64,000 nt of DNA from Otis tarda (Eukaryota > Chordata > Aves > Otidiformes > Otididae), in contig CM048553.1 of the NCBI GenBank assembly GCA_026413225.1, positions 97,252,190 to 97,316,189 on the forward strand, in the 5' to 3' direction. Position numbers and translations under genes: made by a program. Below are positions 1-10,982 of the stretch, piece after piece. Positions within the stretch are counted from its first letter, which is position 1, and the number at the start of each line of letters is the position of its first letter. Below the pieces are notes generated by a model that saw nothing but the letters and a program-made list of their open reading frames with translations, was not told the DNA's origin and ran no database searches.

Positions 1-1684
1 TGATGTCATTATCCAAAACTAAATCAACTGAGACAACATTCATTAGTTTCTAAATAAAGACATTTGAGAGAAATCCAAAGTAACTTAAAAACAAAACAAA
101 AACCCCACATTCCCTCCCCGCCCCCCCCAAAAAAAAACCCGAATAAACCAAAACCAACCCCAACAACAACCAAACAAAAAACCCCAGTCTGAAGACAATG
201 TCCATCTTGTATGCTGGAAGTCTTAATCTGTAGTGACTTTCTAGGTCCCTAAAAGTCCCAAGAAGAGAGATGGAGAAAGTCACATCTGATCCATTGTCAT
301 TAAGGACAGAGGTTTTATTTACTGCCTCATAGCTTTCACTCCTGCTGTGTTCACTTGAATGGCATGTAATTAAAAATATATTTGTTATACCAGAAGGTTG
401 TCAGGGATCAAACCTCTCTACCCATTAAACATATCTCAGCTAACTTCCCTTGTCCTTCATTTACAAAGGAAAGGTGAGCTGCCACCTATACATGGTTGAA
501 TACATGAGGGGAATTAGCTCACTGGAGTGCCAGTTCTCAAACTTATGCAGGAAGTCTACCGGAGTGACTGGTGATAGCATCAAGTCTGTTCAAGTGCAGC
601 AACATGTCCTGCCTTTCCCCTCCATCTGACAATTTCAGAAACCTTGTTTCAGGAATCTGTCAGAAACAGGTTGACTGCCACACTATGCATCATATTAAAT
701 GGAAAATATCTAGCCGTGCTTTTCTTTCCTTATATCAAACTTGATGTCAGTGACTATGTAGGTGAGCTGCCGAAAGTCCACAGTTTTTAAAGGAGATGAG
801 AATAATTACAAAAATGTGAACAGAGTTCTAAGACTAGTGTCCCTGCTTGGTGGTCACTTATTGGCTTTATCTCCAGGGCCATCTGTTTCTTGATTTGGAG
901 AGCCAGAGGCATGAGGATGAGGGCAGAGTGAGTTCTGCCAGTTCCAGATTCAGGTTCAAGTACTTTCCTTGACAATGAGTAGGAATATTGGCTTAGGTAG
1001 GTGAGGTTGTTTCACTAATCTAGGCTGGACTGCCATGGGTCAGTTATAGAATTACTTTGCTTTTTCTTTTCATGCTTTGGGTCTTACGTTCTTTTTCCAG
1101 CTTTCCAATGAAAAAGGTTAATTATATCTTATGACCAGGCACCCATACCTCTCTTCTGAAATGGTGAATATAGAAGTGGAAATAAAATTTATTATTCTCC
1201 AGTAATATGACAAACTTACTTGGTTTGTCAGGTCAACTTTCCTGCAGAACACAAGAGTAAGTTTCTGGTAAGAAATCAGTCATCAGTTTCTTTGAGGAGG
1301 CTACTCATATGACTAATTTGGACTAGAAACATGGCTCTTTTGTTAATAAAGCCTATATAACTTGAATTGTAGACCACAGTTAGACCTGCAGAAATATGGT
1401 GGACCATTTCTTCTCATGCCTTCAGTGAAAGCAAATCTAAGACAGGGATAATTGCATAAAAGGAAAGATGGGGTTATCTCCTTGTTACTCCCAGTGGTTT
1501 ACTCTGAGTTCACAAGGATGTCATTTAATCTCATCAGATGAGACACACAATTATTATATGTGTTGCTTATAGTACACTGTGATGTTCTTGATAAGGTGGT
1601 ATCCTTGCAAAGACTTATTGTTACTGTATCCTTCTGCTTGCAAAGATTGAAATTAATGATTCACAATGTCAATTCTTTGTTCAG
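1..1684 (+). other. GALNT12: GALNT12 intron 5, 3' part
   Basis: Non-coding sequence upstream of the first visible GALNT12 exon; the window opens inside this intron. It ends in a pyrimidine-rich acceptor (TTCTTTGTTCAG). An A/C-rich low-complexity tract lies near the start. I see no exon, RNA gene or recognisable repeat in the rest. The intron number assumes the usual ten-exon GALNT12 structure. Confidence 0.75.
88..185. repeat. A/C-rich low-complexity tract
   Basis: This stretch is almost entirely A and C, with runs of C, runs of A and CAA/CCAAA-like units. It is simple low-complexity DNA with no coding signal. Confidence 0.8.
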
Positions 1685-1861
1685 ATATGGCAGTGTGGAG
1701 GAAGTCTTGAGATCCACCCTTGCTCACACGTAGGTCACGTTTTCCCCAAACAAGCTCCATACTCACGGTCCAAAGCTTTGGCAAATAGTGTGCGTGCAGC
1801 TGAAGTGTGGATGGATGAATATAAAGAGCTTTATTACCACCGAAACCCACATGCTCGCCTG
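1685..1861 (+). CDS. GALNT12: GALNT12 exon 6 (end of catalytic domain)
   Basis: Polypeptide N-acetylgalactosaminyltransferase 12 transfers GalNAc from UDP-GalNAc to Ser/Thr of proteins in the Golgi lumen, the first step of mucin-type O-glycosylation. This exon of 59 codons is phase 0 at both ends. It opens with IWQCGG, the second half of the family's Gal/GalNAc-transferase motif, followed by [13 protein letters not shown] and then [20 protein letters not shown], all hallmarks of the GALNT C-terminal catalytic subdomain. The motif's first half (WGGEN-type) must be on the preceding exon, outside the window. The acceptor is TTCTTTGTTCAG and the donor CTG|GTGAGT. The residues match human GALNT12 as I recall it much better than other GALNTs. 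Exon number is inferred from the usual ten-exon gene. Confidence 0.95.
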
Positions 1862-4100
1862 GTGAGTTCAAGTCCATTGTTCTTGGAATTACAATAGAAT
1901 TTGTTTTCAATTAAATAACTATTAATGTAGCTAATATTTAATATGAAGGGCTTTGTATGTTTATATCTTATTTCTTCTGAAACTTTTTCCCAAACATAGA
2001 AAAAGTGTATATATAGTTAACTTTTAATTCCTTGCGAAAAAATCAGAAATTCTGTAAGACTAGAAGGCCACATTTATGTTACTATTAAATGAATGAATGA
2101 GTAAATGAGAGAATAAAGTTAAGCAAGGTGACCCAAGTAAGGAGAAGCTGTTTTGCCTAGAATGTGCGTGTCTGTGAAACGGCCGATATTGCTAGAACCC
2201 TTTAAAGAATTACAGAAGAGACACACAATTAACGAATGCTAATCAGCAAGGTTCACTGGACAGCAGATCTTTAAGTGAACAACATGGTAATAATCTTTAG
2301 CAAAATTACCTGTCTTGTGATAATTGTAAAACTTTGGACTGATGTAAGACAAAATGGATTTTTCTGTTTGATTTACTACTGAACAACACTTGATTGAAAA
2401 AAAAAAAAAAAAGAAAAACCAAAATCAATATTGCAAAGATTAATTAAAATCAGTCCTGAGAACTCAGATCAAAGTGTAACTAATTAAATGTTTGAAGTAT
2501 CATTTAAGTATCAGTTCTTAGGGGTGGGTTTTTTTTGTGGGGTTTTTTTTTTTAAAGTTAATATTTTTGTTTTCTATGAGGAAGAAAATAGAAGATCTTT
2601 TGTTTGCAGAATTTTTCAGGAGATAAATACTGTGAAAATTGAGTAGGTCAGATGAGTAAAACAGTGTGCAAATTCATAGGTTGGATATATTTACCATGAG
2701 GGGCCTGTAGGCTGGAAGACAGTAACACTGAAGTATCCTCACACTGTCTAGAAATGACTTTTATGAACCGCTGGCACAAAGTCCAAAATTCAGGCCTAGA
2801 AGAAACCAGTTTCTGCTGTTGCTTCTTTCTGGACGAGCTTAATCTCCCCAGGTGCTTCTCTTTGCATGGAAAGTTTTCTGAGTGCCTGGTTTTGTGCATG
2901 GGGAGAAGAACTGCCTTGCAGTGGGCTGCTGGGCATCCGCCTCCAGCTGCACCAGACCAGAGCTTGGGGACCCGGCAGGGGCACAGGGACCTCCCCACAG
3001 GTTTGAGCGGCCTGCCCCTATAGATGTGCCGGAGGACGTCTTGAAATCATTATGCTTTTAAAAGATAGGCTGGAGGACACTGGAGAAGCTGAGTTTGGTT
3101 AGCTTCCACCTCGTGTTCTCTTGGATTCACTGGCTAATTAGATTATTACAGTCCATGCATTTGTAATAATTGTTTCACTTTAACATCATAAAAGCCATTT
3201 ACGTTTTATTATTAGAGTCTGACGTTGAGAGAAATATGGGGTTTGTGTATCCAAAGACAGTAGCTCACAGGGAGTGCCAGGCCGATTCTGCTTGTCATAG
3301 GCAAAGGGAAAACAGCAATAAACACTGATAGTTTTGCTTGTAAAGGTCTGGGCAGCTGATGGCTGTGATGACAGAACTTTAAAGGATATTTGTGTGTTAG
3401 TATTGGAAGTTTTGCATATTGCCTTATTGTAGCACAGTGGATGTAAGCTGAGACCCATGCAGGGTTTTTTTGGTTTGTTTTTGTTTTTTGTTTTTGTGGG
3501 GGTTTTTTTTTCTTCTTTTAATGTACCAAGGCTGCTGGCAGTGCATGCTGGTTTCAGTAATACTCTGTGCACTTCTTGTTACAGCGGCTGAGTTCAGTCC
3601 CTTTTACTTCATTTCACCCAAATATTTAGTTCCATAGCATAATGGAAAAATGATTGATGCTATGGCTGTAGAATTTGGTTCTGTAAAGTTTCACTTCAAG
3701 ATTAATGTTCAGACCTCAGAGCTAATATGTCATGCCGTTTGTTTATTCAAGCAGGCATCTCTGCCTCTATCGTACATCTGCTTGGTGTTTTCAGTGATAT
3801 GTCCACAGCTTTGAGAAATGCAAGTGTATCTATGGTTTGATGAAAGAGTATGGGAAGTGACCTGTAAAAATCTGGGGTCTGCAAATGGTAGCTCGTACCT
3901 GAGTGTCTGAAGTCCCTAGTCAATATAAAGATAGATATTTGAAGACAGACATGAAAAAAGTGAACTCTGCTCCAATGTATAGCCAAGGAAAAGTCTGTAA
4001 TGAAAGCTTTTCTCTGGAGGTTTAAGATTTTGTACTTCCCACCCCTCAAAACTATGAAGTTCAAAGGAAACTTTAGCGGACTTCACAAATTTCATCAGTT

Positions 4101-4127
4101 TGTACAAACAGCAAAACTGTTTGTACA
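4101..4127. repeat. Perfect inverted repeat, 11-nt arms, 5-nt loop
   Basis: TGTACAAACAG (4101-4111) is followed by the loop CAAAA and then its exact reverse complement CTGTTTGTACA (4117-4127). It can form a hairpin in the GALNT12 pre-mRNA, about 430 nt before exon 7. No function is known to me. Confidence 0.85.
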
Positions 4128-4513
4128 GGTAATTTGCAAATAGATGGTGGAATAATTTAAAATTCTCAAGATTCATTCACTGCTTTTGAGATTTTCAATT
4201 ATCCACCTAAAGGAAGTTTTATTTTCTAATATGCCTTCTCAGTTCCCAGCAATCTGTATGCAAGGGCTTCCTTACTTGCAGATTTAGGGAGTTTTCTCAG
4301 ATGAACTGTCTTCTAGAATACTTTGTGTGCACTGTTCCAGTTCTTTTCTGCCAACATTTAACAAATGTAAGGATAATGAAATCAAATCCAGCACCCAAAC
4401 ATGGGGATTTTTCCTGGCTAAAAGTCCTACTCATCGCTTTAGCATACGGTTCCTAATAATTTATACAGATAATTTAAAAGAGAGCATCTGTTCTGGTTGG
4501 GTTTTTTAAAATC

Positions 4514-4541
4514 TTTTTTTTTTTTTTTTTTTTTTTTTTTT
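4514..4541 (+). repeat. Homopolymer T run in the exon 7 polypyrimidine tract
   Basis: A run of 28 T, then GTTTTCTTTCAG and exon 7. The run forms most of the polypyrimidine tract of this acceptor and ends 12 nt before the exon, so its length is likely polymorphic. Confidence 0.85.
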
Positions 4542-4553
4542 GTTTTCTTTCAG

Positions 4554-4685
4554 GAACCATATGGAGATGTGACAGAAAGGAGACTCCTTCGAGAGAAGCT
4601 GAAATGTAAGGACTTCAAATGGTTCTTGGAGAACGTGTACCCAGAGCTGCATGTTCCTGAAGACAGACCAGGCTTCTTTGGAATG
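4554..4685 (+). CDS. GALNT12: GALNT12 exon 7 (catalytic-lectin linker)
   Basis: An exon of 44 codons, phase 0 at both ends, so it joins in frame to exons 6 and 8. The protein carries GDVTER, then the conserved [18 protein letters not shown] block and finally EDRPGFFGM. In GALNT enzymes this region (K-C-x-x-F-x-W-F-L-E-x-V-Y-P-E) ends the catalytic domain and leads into the lectin domain, which in GALNTs modulates use of already glycosylated acceptors. The splice sites are TTTCTTTCAG|GAA and ATG|GTATGT. Reading past the donor adds only three or four residues before a stop, so intron retention would remove the lectin domain. Confidence 0.95.
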
Positions 4686-5751
4686 GTATGTGGCTGCTGA
4701 GAAGGGGCCTTCTCGCGGTTCTCTGACCTCTCCTGCTAACTCAGTATGAAGGTATTTTTATGCTGAAAACAGTTTGGGATTTTGATACAGTTCAGTTAAA
4801 ACTGTAGGCTTTGAGATGTGGTTTCTATCAGAATCTTTATTCTAGAAGGTGCTGTTTATGAAAGAATTCTGTGAAAGGGTAGGAGTGCAGGTAATGTTGC
4901 TGTAAATTACACCTTCCAAGTGACATCTTGGGAGTGTTGAAGGCAGCAATAGATTACTTTTTTCAGTTGTTAAAATGCTGCGTAGTAAAAAAAGAGCACA
5001 TTAAAGTGTCCTGGGTTTTAGGAAAGAGTGTGTTTTGAAACGAGTGTTTGTACACTTCTGATGAAAACGATGACACTCTGATGACAGGAAAAGGAGCTGG
5101 TGCTGTGTGCTCCCAGATCGTGTAGGATTTTGCATGTCAAAACCAACATGTTAATTTTTTATCTGGAGGTCACTTTAGACCAGCACAGCTTCACAAGTGA
5201 TTTTCATTGGTTCAATATCAGAATCCTCTTCTCCTTTTTTAAGAGTTGACAACTTTCTACGCTATTTGCATCTTACAAATAAACATAAACTGTAGCTCCA
5301 TGTGTATCACATTACAGTAACCTCATTTGGAAGGGATGAAGGCAGACATGATGCAGCAAATACCTGCTTCCTCTGGAAAATCAGCAGATACCTACTGCAT
5401 GTCTTATTAGGAAGACAAGACTGTACCTTTTTCTGCCAAGCAAGGATGTATAAAATACCTTCCTAATTACCAGTGCCACATTGACTTAGGAGTACTTGTG
5501 CTGGTAACTCAATTGCTCTGCAGGTCTAGCTAAGCTGCATTCCCACACTGCTGCTTCGCATCCAGCCCGGATCACAACAGTCTTGTCTCGCTGCCATCTG
5601 TGCTTCAGTTACTCAGTCTCTGCTGGATCTCCTTTGGTGCAGGAAAAAACCTGATCGTTGTGGGCGTACCAAACACACAGGAACCAAATCTCCTCGCAGT
5701 GTTCCCTAACAGCTTTGTTACCTGTTGAACAAAAAAAAGATGCTAAACACT

Positions 5752-5808
5752 GCAGTTTCCCATGGGGAGCTGCATTTCCCACGAGGAGCTGCATTTCCCA
5801 TAGGGAGC
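5752..5808. repeat. Minisatellite, three copies of about 19 nt
   Basis: Three adjacent copies of a GCATTTCCCATGGGGAGCT-like unit at 5752-5771, 5772-5790 and 5791-5808, differing at a few bases. The ends are ragged and there is no coding sense. Confidence 0.8.
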
Positions 5809-7515
5809 ATACCAGTCGGCAGCAAAGCCCTTAGGAGCCTCTGAGAGAGCAGCCACCCTCTGTTTGTCTCGGAGCTTGCACTTGAATTTGTATCTCCGTG
5901 TGATCACTGGCTTGAAAGGTAATATCCACCATTATCCAGAACCTTGAAGAGACCATGGTACAACACTGGTTTCTTTTTTTTTCTTGTTTGTCCTGGATCA
6001 TTAACTGACAGTTGAAGCTGTAAGATATTATAAGACTTACCTTGCAGGGGCATTTCAGTAACCGTATTCTCCCCTTCACCTCCATCCTTCACCCTCCAAA
6101 ACAAAGCCTAGACTGACGGCGGTGATAGTGCTTCAGCCTCCTGGGGAGGGGAAGGGATTTGTGCAGTTTCTTTCATGATTTAACGGCACGTGTCATCCTC
6201 GAGAAAGGTGCTGACAATACCTAGAAATATTAATTCTTGTTCAGAGCTGCTTGAGTTGTCTACAGTGTAATTTTGGTGTGCTCTATATATTTCTCTAAAA
6301 ACAATTCTTAAATGCTGTCATCTAGTTGTGAGCATAATAAGAATACACCATTTTTTTGGCAGGAAGAATTTAAAATGTGATTAAAGTACAGTTATACTCT
6401 AAGAAAGAGGCAGTGCAAAAATGACACTTACTGATTTAACTGATTTGTGGATATTGAGTCCCATCTGCTAAATTAAATGAATCACTGATCATGTTCTTTA
6501 CTCCTGTCTTAGCTGTGTAGTGCTTTTCTGGTTCACAAAAATACCATGTTTAAAAGTGTCGGCTTTAACAGCTCCGACTTAGTGTGAGGTTAATTGTTCA
6601 AAGAGATTGCAAAGGGATATGAGGATTTCACCGTCCCTTGAAAATCTTTCACTGAAGTTGAAAAATCTTTCTAAGATTACCCATAGGTCAGCCATATGTT
6701 ATTGTGGCCATAAATAAATGCCAGAATTATTGAGCAGCACTCAGTGCCATGCACTGACAATTAGACACTTGTGCTAAGTTTTTTTTTCTCCTGATACATA
6801 GATAAATTTTTACTGTCTGTACTAAGTTTGGTTGTCTGAAAGGTTAGCTGCCTAAAACGTGATTTAAACATACACAATTTTAAATATTTTTGCCTGAGTT
6901 ATGTTTGCATTCTTATATACTGCCTGAGGCCTAGAAATGAGAGAAATAAATATCCTTACTAGTAGAATTAGTACACTTTCTACCAAAATTGTATAGCATT
7001 AATAAATCTGGAATGCCACAATGCTGATTTCACTCAGTACTCTGAACAAAATAATACTTTGAGAAGGTGTGCTATCAATATTACGAATATTCTTATTCAT
7101 AAAATGTTGTTGTTGTTTTTTTTTTTTTTTAACTTAAGTACATTTTTTCTATAAAAGTTCCAGTCCTGGAACAGTGGAGTGAAGTTCAAAATGTAAAATT
7201 TCAAACATTAAGGCTACAGAAGCCAGTATGAAATGAAATTTTGGAAAATACTGAAATTGCTGTATGAGATACAAGCATTAGATAGAAAGGTAACTGCATG
7301 GACAACTTAATAAATTGCCACAACTTCAAGGGTTATTCCCTCTTTTGGATAGCATCTTTGTAGGAGCACATCGTAAATCCTTATTCACTATTTTAATGAA
7401 ACAGCAAAGAAAACTTGCAGAGGTCAGTCTGACTTCCCACCTGAGCTCCCAATATTGTTTTGTGCAGTGGTGTGTTAAAGCAAGGTGAACTACAAGCTCC
7501 TAGAGCTCTGAGTGT

Positions 7516-8310
7516 GAAAGCATCCAGAGGGACCTTGACAGGCTGGAGAGGTGGGCCCGTGCCAACCTCATGAAGTTCAACCAGGCCAAGTGCAAGGGCC
7601 TGCACCTGGGTCGTGGCAATCCCAGGCACAAATACAGGCTGGGTGGGGAATGGATCAAGACCTTCCCAGAGCAGAGGGACTTGGGAGTGCTGGTGGACGA
7701 GAAGCTCAACATGAGCAGGCAATATGCCCTTGCGGCCCAGGCAGCCAACGACATTCTGGGCTGCATCAAGAGAAGTGTGGCCAGCAGGTCGAGGGAGGTG
7801 ATTCTCTCCCTTTACTCTGCCCTGGTGAGACCCCCCTGGAGTACTGTGTCCAGTTCTGGAGCCCCCAGCACAAGAAGGACATGGACCAGTTGGAGAAGGT
7901 CCAGAGGAGGGCCACGAAGATGATAAGAGGGCTGGAGCACCTCTCCTATGAGGACAGGCTGAGAGAGTTGGTGCTGTCAGCCTAGAGAAGAGGAGGCTCC
8001 AGGGAGACCTTATAGCAGCCTTCCAGTACCTAATGGGGGCCTACACGAAAGATGGGGAGAAACTCTTTAGCAGGGCTTGCTGTGATAGGACTAGGGATAA
8101 CAATTTCAAAATAGAGGGAGGTAGATTTAGATTAGATATTAGAAAAATTTTTTTTTGCAGTGGAACAAGTTGCCCAGAGAGGTGGTGGATGCCCCATCCC
8201 TGGAAACGTTCAAGGCCGGGTTGGATGAGGCTCTGAGCAACCTGATCTGGTTGAAGATGTCCCTGCTTCTTGCAGGTCCCTTCCAACCCTAACCATTCTA
8301 TGATTTTATG
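7516..8310 (+). mobile_element. CR1-type LINE, 5'-truncated 3' end
   Basis: This is the 3' end of a chicken-repeat-1 (CR1) non-LTR retrotransposon. Translated pieces match the C-terminal part of the CR1 ORF2 reverse transcriptase: [35 protein letters not shown], then [20 protein letters not shown]. The reading frame breaks near 7830 and again further on (RFRLDIRK lies in a third frame), so the copy is dead. The element ends with the family's typical 3' sequence, CTTCCAACCCTAACCATTCTATGATTTTATG. It is truncated at the 5' end, as most CR1 copies are, and supports an avian or other archosaur/turtle origin for the window. Boundaries are approximate. Confidence 0.93.
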
Positions 8311-8384
8311 AATGCATTAAATTTCTTCTCTGGGCACCTCAGCTGCCAGATTGGGGGCATAGGCATAGTCTTATATTTATATAT

Positions 8385-8574
8385 AGATAAAAGGAAGAAA
8401 TATTTTTACAATGAGGATGGTAAGGCACTGGAACAGGTGCTCAAGGCCAGGTTGGACGGGGCTCTGAGCAACCTGATCTGGTTGGAGATGTCCCTGCTCC
8501 TTGCAGCAGGATTGGTCTAGATGACCTTTAAAGGTCTCTTCCAGCCCAAACCATTCTGTGGTTGTGTGATTCTC
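8385..8574 (+). mobile_element. Second CR1 LINE 3' fragment, internally deleted
   Basis: Starting near AAGGAAGAAATATTTTTACA and ending at CCATTCTGTGGTTGTGTGATT, this segment repeats the terminal part of the CR1 family (AATGAGGATGGTAAGGCACTGG, GGACGGGGCTCTGAGCAACC, TAGATGACCTTTAAAGGTC). It lacks the block reading CCCAGAGAGGTGGTGGATGC that the upstream copy has, so it has lost about 40-50 nt. It lies 75 nt after the first CR1 in the same orientation. Confidence 0.88.
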
Positions 8575-10962
8575 TCTCCTTGCTTGGCTGAAGCAGCTGC
8601 CATTTTTAAGCCATACAGTGCCTTGGGCAGGTGTACAAGCAGTGTGTTTCTGGTCCTTGGGCTCCATGCAGCTTTGGAACTTTGTGTAGGAGACGAACTA
8701 AACATTTTGACTTCGGGTTTTTTGTTTTGTTTTGGTTGGGTGTTTGTTGGTTTTGGTTTTTTTTTTTTTTTTTTCCTGATATAGCATCTGATTTGGCCAT
8801 TTTTGAATGTGCACTTACCACTATGCTGGACTTGTGCTTCAGCAGGTGTGAAATCTTAGAACCCCAGGTCTGCATGCTGTGTAGATTGCCCACCTAGACA
8901 GCCCAGACTAGACCTGCTTACAGATTGTCACTGCCCTGGGGAGAGATGCCGTGGGTACCACTAGGGACTTGCAGCCATCTTGTGTTTAGTATGAGCACTG
9001 TGACATTGCTGATTGTGCAGCTAGGTGAAGACAGGGGAACTGAGCAGTGCTGTGTTCTCTTCATGTTATTGGTGGCCGTGCAAATCCACAGCTGCAAAGC
9101 CAGGGAATGGTCAGGGTTCCCCTCCCCTCTACGGTGTTCTCTAGGTGCAGATCTGAGGATAAAGATCATGGTCAGCTGGTGAATTTGGCTTTGAACTTGG
9201 CATCCAAATTGCTTTTAAAAGACAGTGTTGACACAAAAATCAGCATTTTTTCTCTCTCCTTTTCTGTAAGTTTGATCACTTGGCAGTGAGACCATATTAT
9301 GTTCTGATATGAGAACTTTTTCTTTGTTCTTCTCGAACAGTTTCTAGTTGGTATTTCTTCCAGCTGAACGTGAAGCAACTAAGCTGATGGATGTCTTTTG
9401 TGACTTACCTAACCGATGGCTCTTTCACCACCTATCCTTAAAGGTGTCTGTGACTGACTGAATCAGTTGGGAGATCAAAAACCAATTTTTCTATTGGTGG
9501 CTTCCTTCCACCTTTTCCCTGAAGACCATCTTGTCTTCAATGAATTTCCAAGTGCTTAGTTGTAATTTTCATTTAATTTAGACCAGATAAAACCTTAAAA
9601 AAAATCAGGAAGAGAAATTTTCAGCCTTTAAAACGATGAAGAATTTTGTTTTGCTTTGACTAGAGACACCATTTTGCAAATGATCTAAATAACACCTAAT
9701 ATATATGGATAGATGTACAAAAGAAGAAATCTCAGCTATGTATTTCAAGTTACGTTATCAAAAAGACTGTTGCATGTCTGGTGTTACAAGTTCTTAGAGG
9801 TATCAGGCTCCAAAACAACCTCCTCTACAGTATACTTCTAAAACTGCATTATAATACAATTTATAGAGCTGCCACTTGAATTAGTACCCAAGGTTATGGC
9901 TGACTAGACTTGGAGATCTGATGCCCATCACAGGACAATATGCACCACTCCATTGGCTGTACAGCCTCTGGAAGCTTGAGAGAGTCTTTTTTTAAAGAAA
10001 GTGGGAGGAATTTGAGTGTTTGATATTAATCTCAAGTGAATGCACCATCACTTGAGACACATACTTGTACATTCTTGAGCCTCCCAGAGAGATCTGGACT
10101 TGCTGGAGTGAGCAACTGAATTCCAACAGCAGTGCCTCATCATCAGTTCTTTCAGAAGATCTTAGTCATCGACATTGCATATCCATTTCAGCATTGCGCT
10201 TAAGAAGTTAACAGAAATCTGAGGATATTCACTATCTTCTTTCCAAAAAGGGTGATGTGAAAATGGCATATACTCAGTAAAATTATTCCCTGTCACTGCT
10301 TGGATTACCTCTGAGGTAAAAGCTTACGCCTGGTCAGTACCATGAAGCTGAGGGCTTGCTACAAATTCACATCTTGCTGTATCCCACAGTATCATCTGCC
10401 CATACCTCTAAAGCATCAGCATCAATGCCACTGTGGTGAAATAAAGAGGATTCTGATCTATTTTGTGGATGAAGAGAAAGGTTGGCTGTGCTCCACTGGC
10501 TGTATTTATCAACTAATGTAATGAAGTTTTAATGTCAAAAATCTATAGTTGATGCTTTGCTTACAGTGACATGAAATGGATTTTATCTTAAAAAAAAAAA
10601 AAACCAACCAAACAAGCACCATACCTAAAAATTATTTACAGTATGCCATCTGTACTGTGTTGTTATATGCAAGTGACCAGATGTTAGGAAACAACAGATT
10701 TAAATTTCTCCAAGCAGTAAGGGATAAAAGTCTGAGGTGAATATCTCAGGAGTTGCTGTTTATTGCCTGTCCCAGCCTCCAAACAGAGTGGTAACTGAAT
10801 GGCATTGTGGAGTACACCTGCAAGGTTTCTGTAGGAGGCAAACGTAGAAAGATGCAGCCAGTAATCCTGCATGGGCAGAACCTTTTAGAACTGAACTGTG
10901 TGTTTTAATGGCAAGGTGATCAACATTTTTTTTTTTTTCTTGCTTCTGTTTCTCTAATGCAG

Positions 10963-10982
10963 CATTCTGCAAAAGAATTAAG
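10963..10982 (+). other. Microexon-like element with consensus splice sites
   Basis: A T-rich tract (10926-10938 and onward) leads into TTTCTCTAATGCAG. A 20-nt segment (CATTCTGCAAAAGAATTAAG) follows, and then a full consensus donor GTAAGT. Length 20 is not a multiple of three. Spliced between exons 7 and 8 it would add HSAKEL and then create S-stop at the junction with exon 8 (AG + CTGA). It is therefore a candidate poison or cryptic exon, not part of the normal protein. This is inference; there is no transcript evidence here. Confidence 0.35.

Larger units (their letters stand above)
1862..4553 (+). other. GALNT12: GALNT12 intron 6
   Basis: Intron between consensus GTGAGT and TTTCTTTCAG. 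It holds short A and T tracts, a perfect 11-bp-arm hairpin at 4101-4127 and a 28-nt T run just before the acceptor. No exon or transposon is recognisable. Confidence 0.85.

Noticed and set aside
7551-8236. Open frames of 67-144 codons treated as host genes
   Set aside because: They are pieces of the CR1 reverse transcriptase in three frames, i.e. a dead LINE copy.
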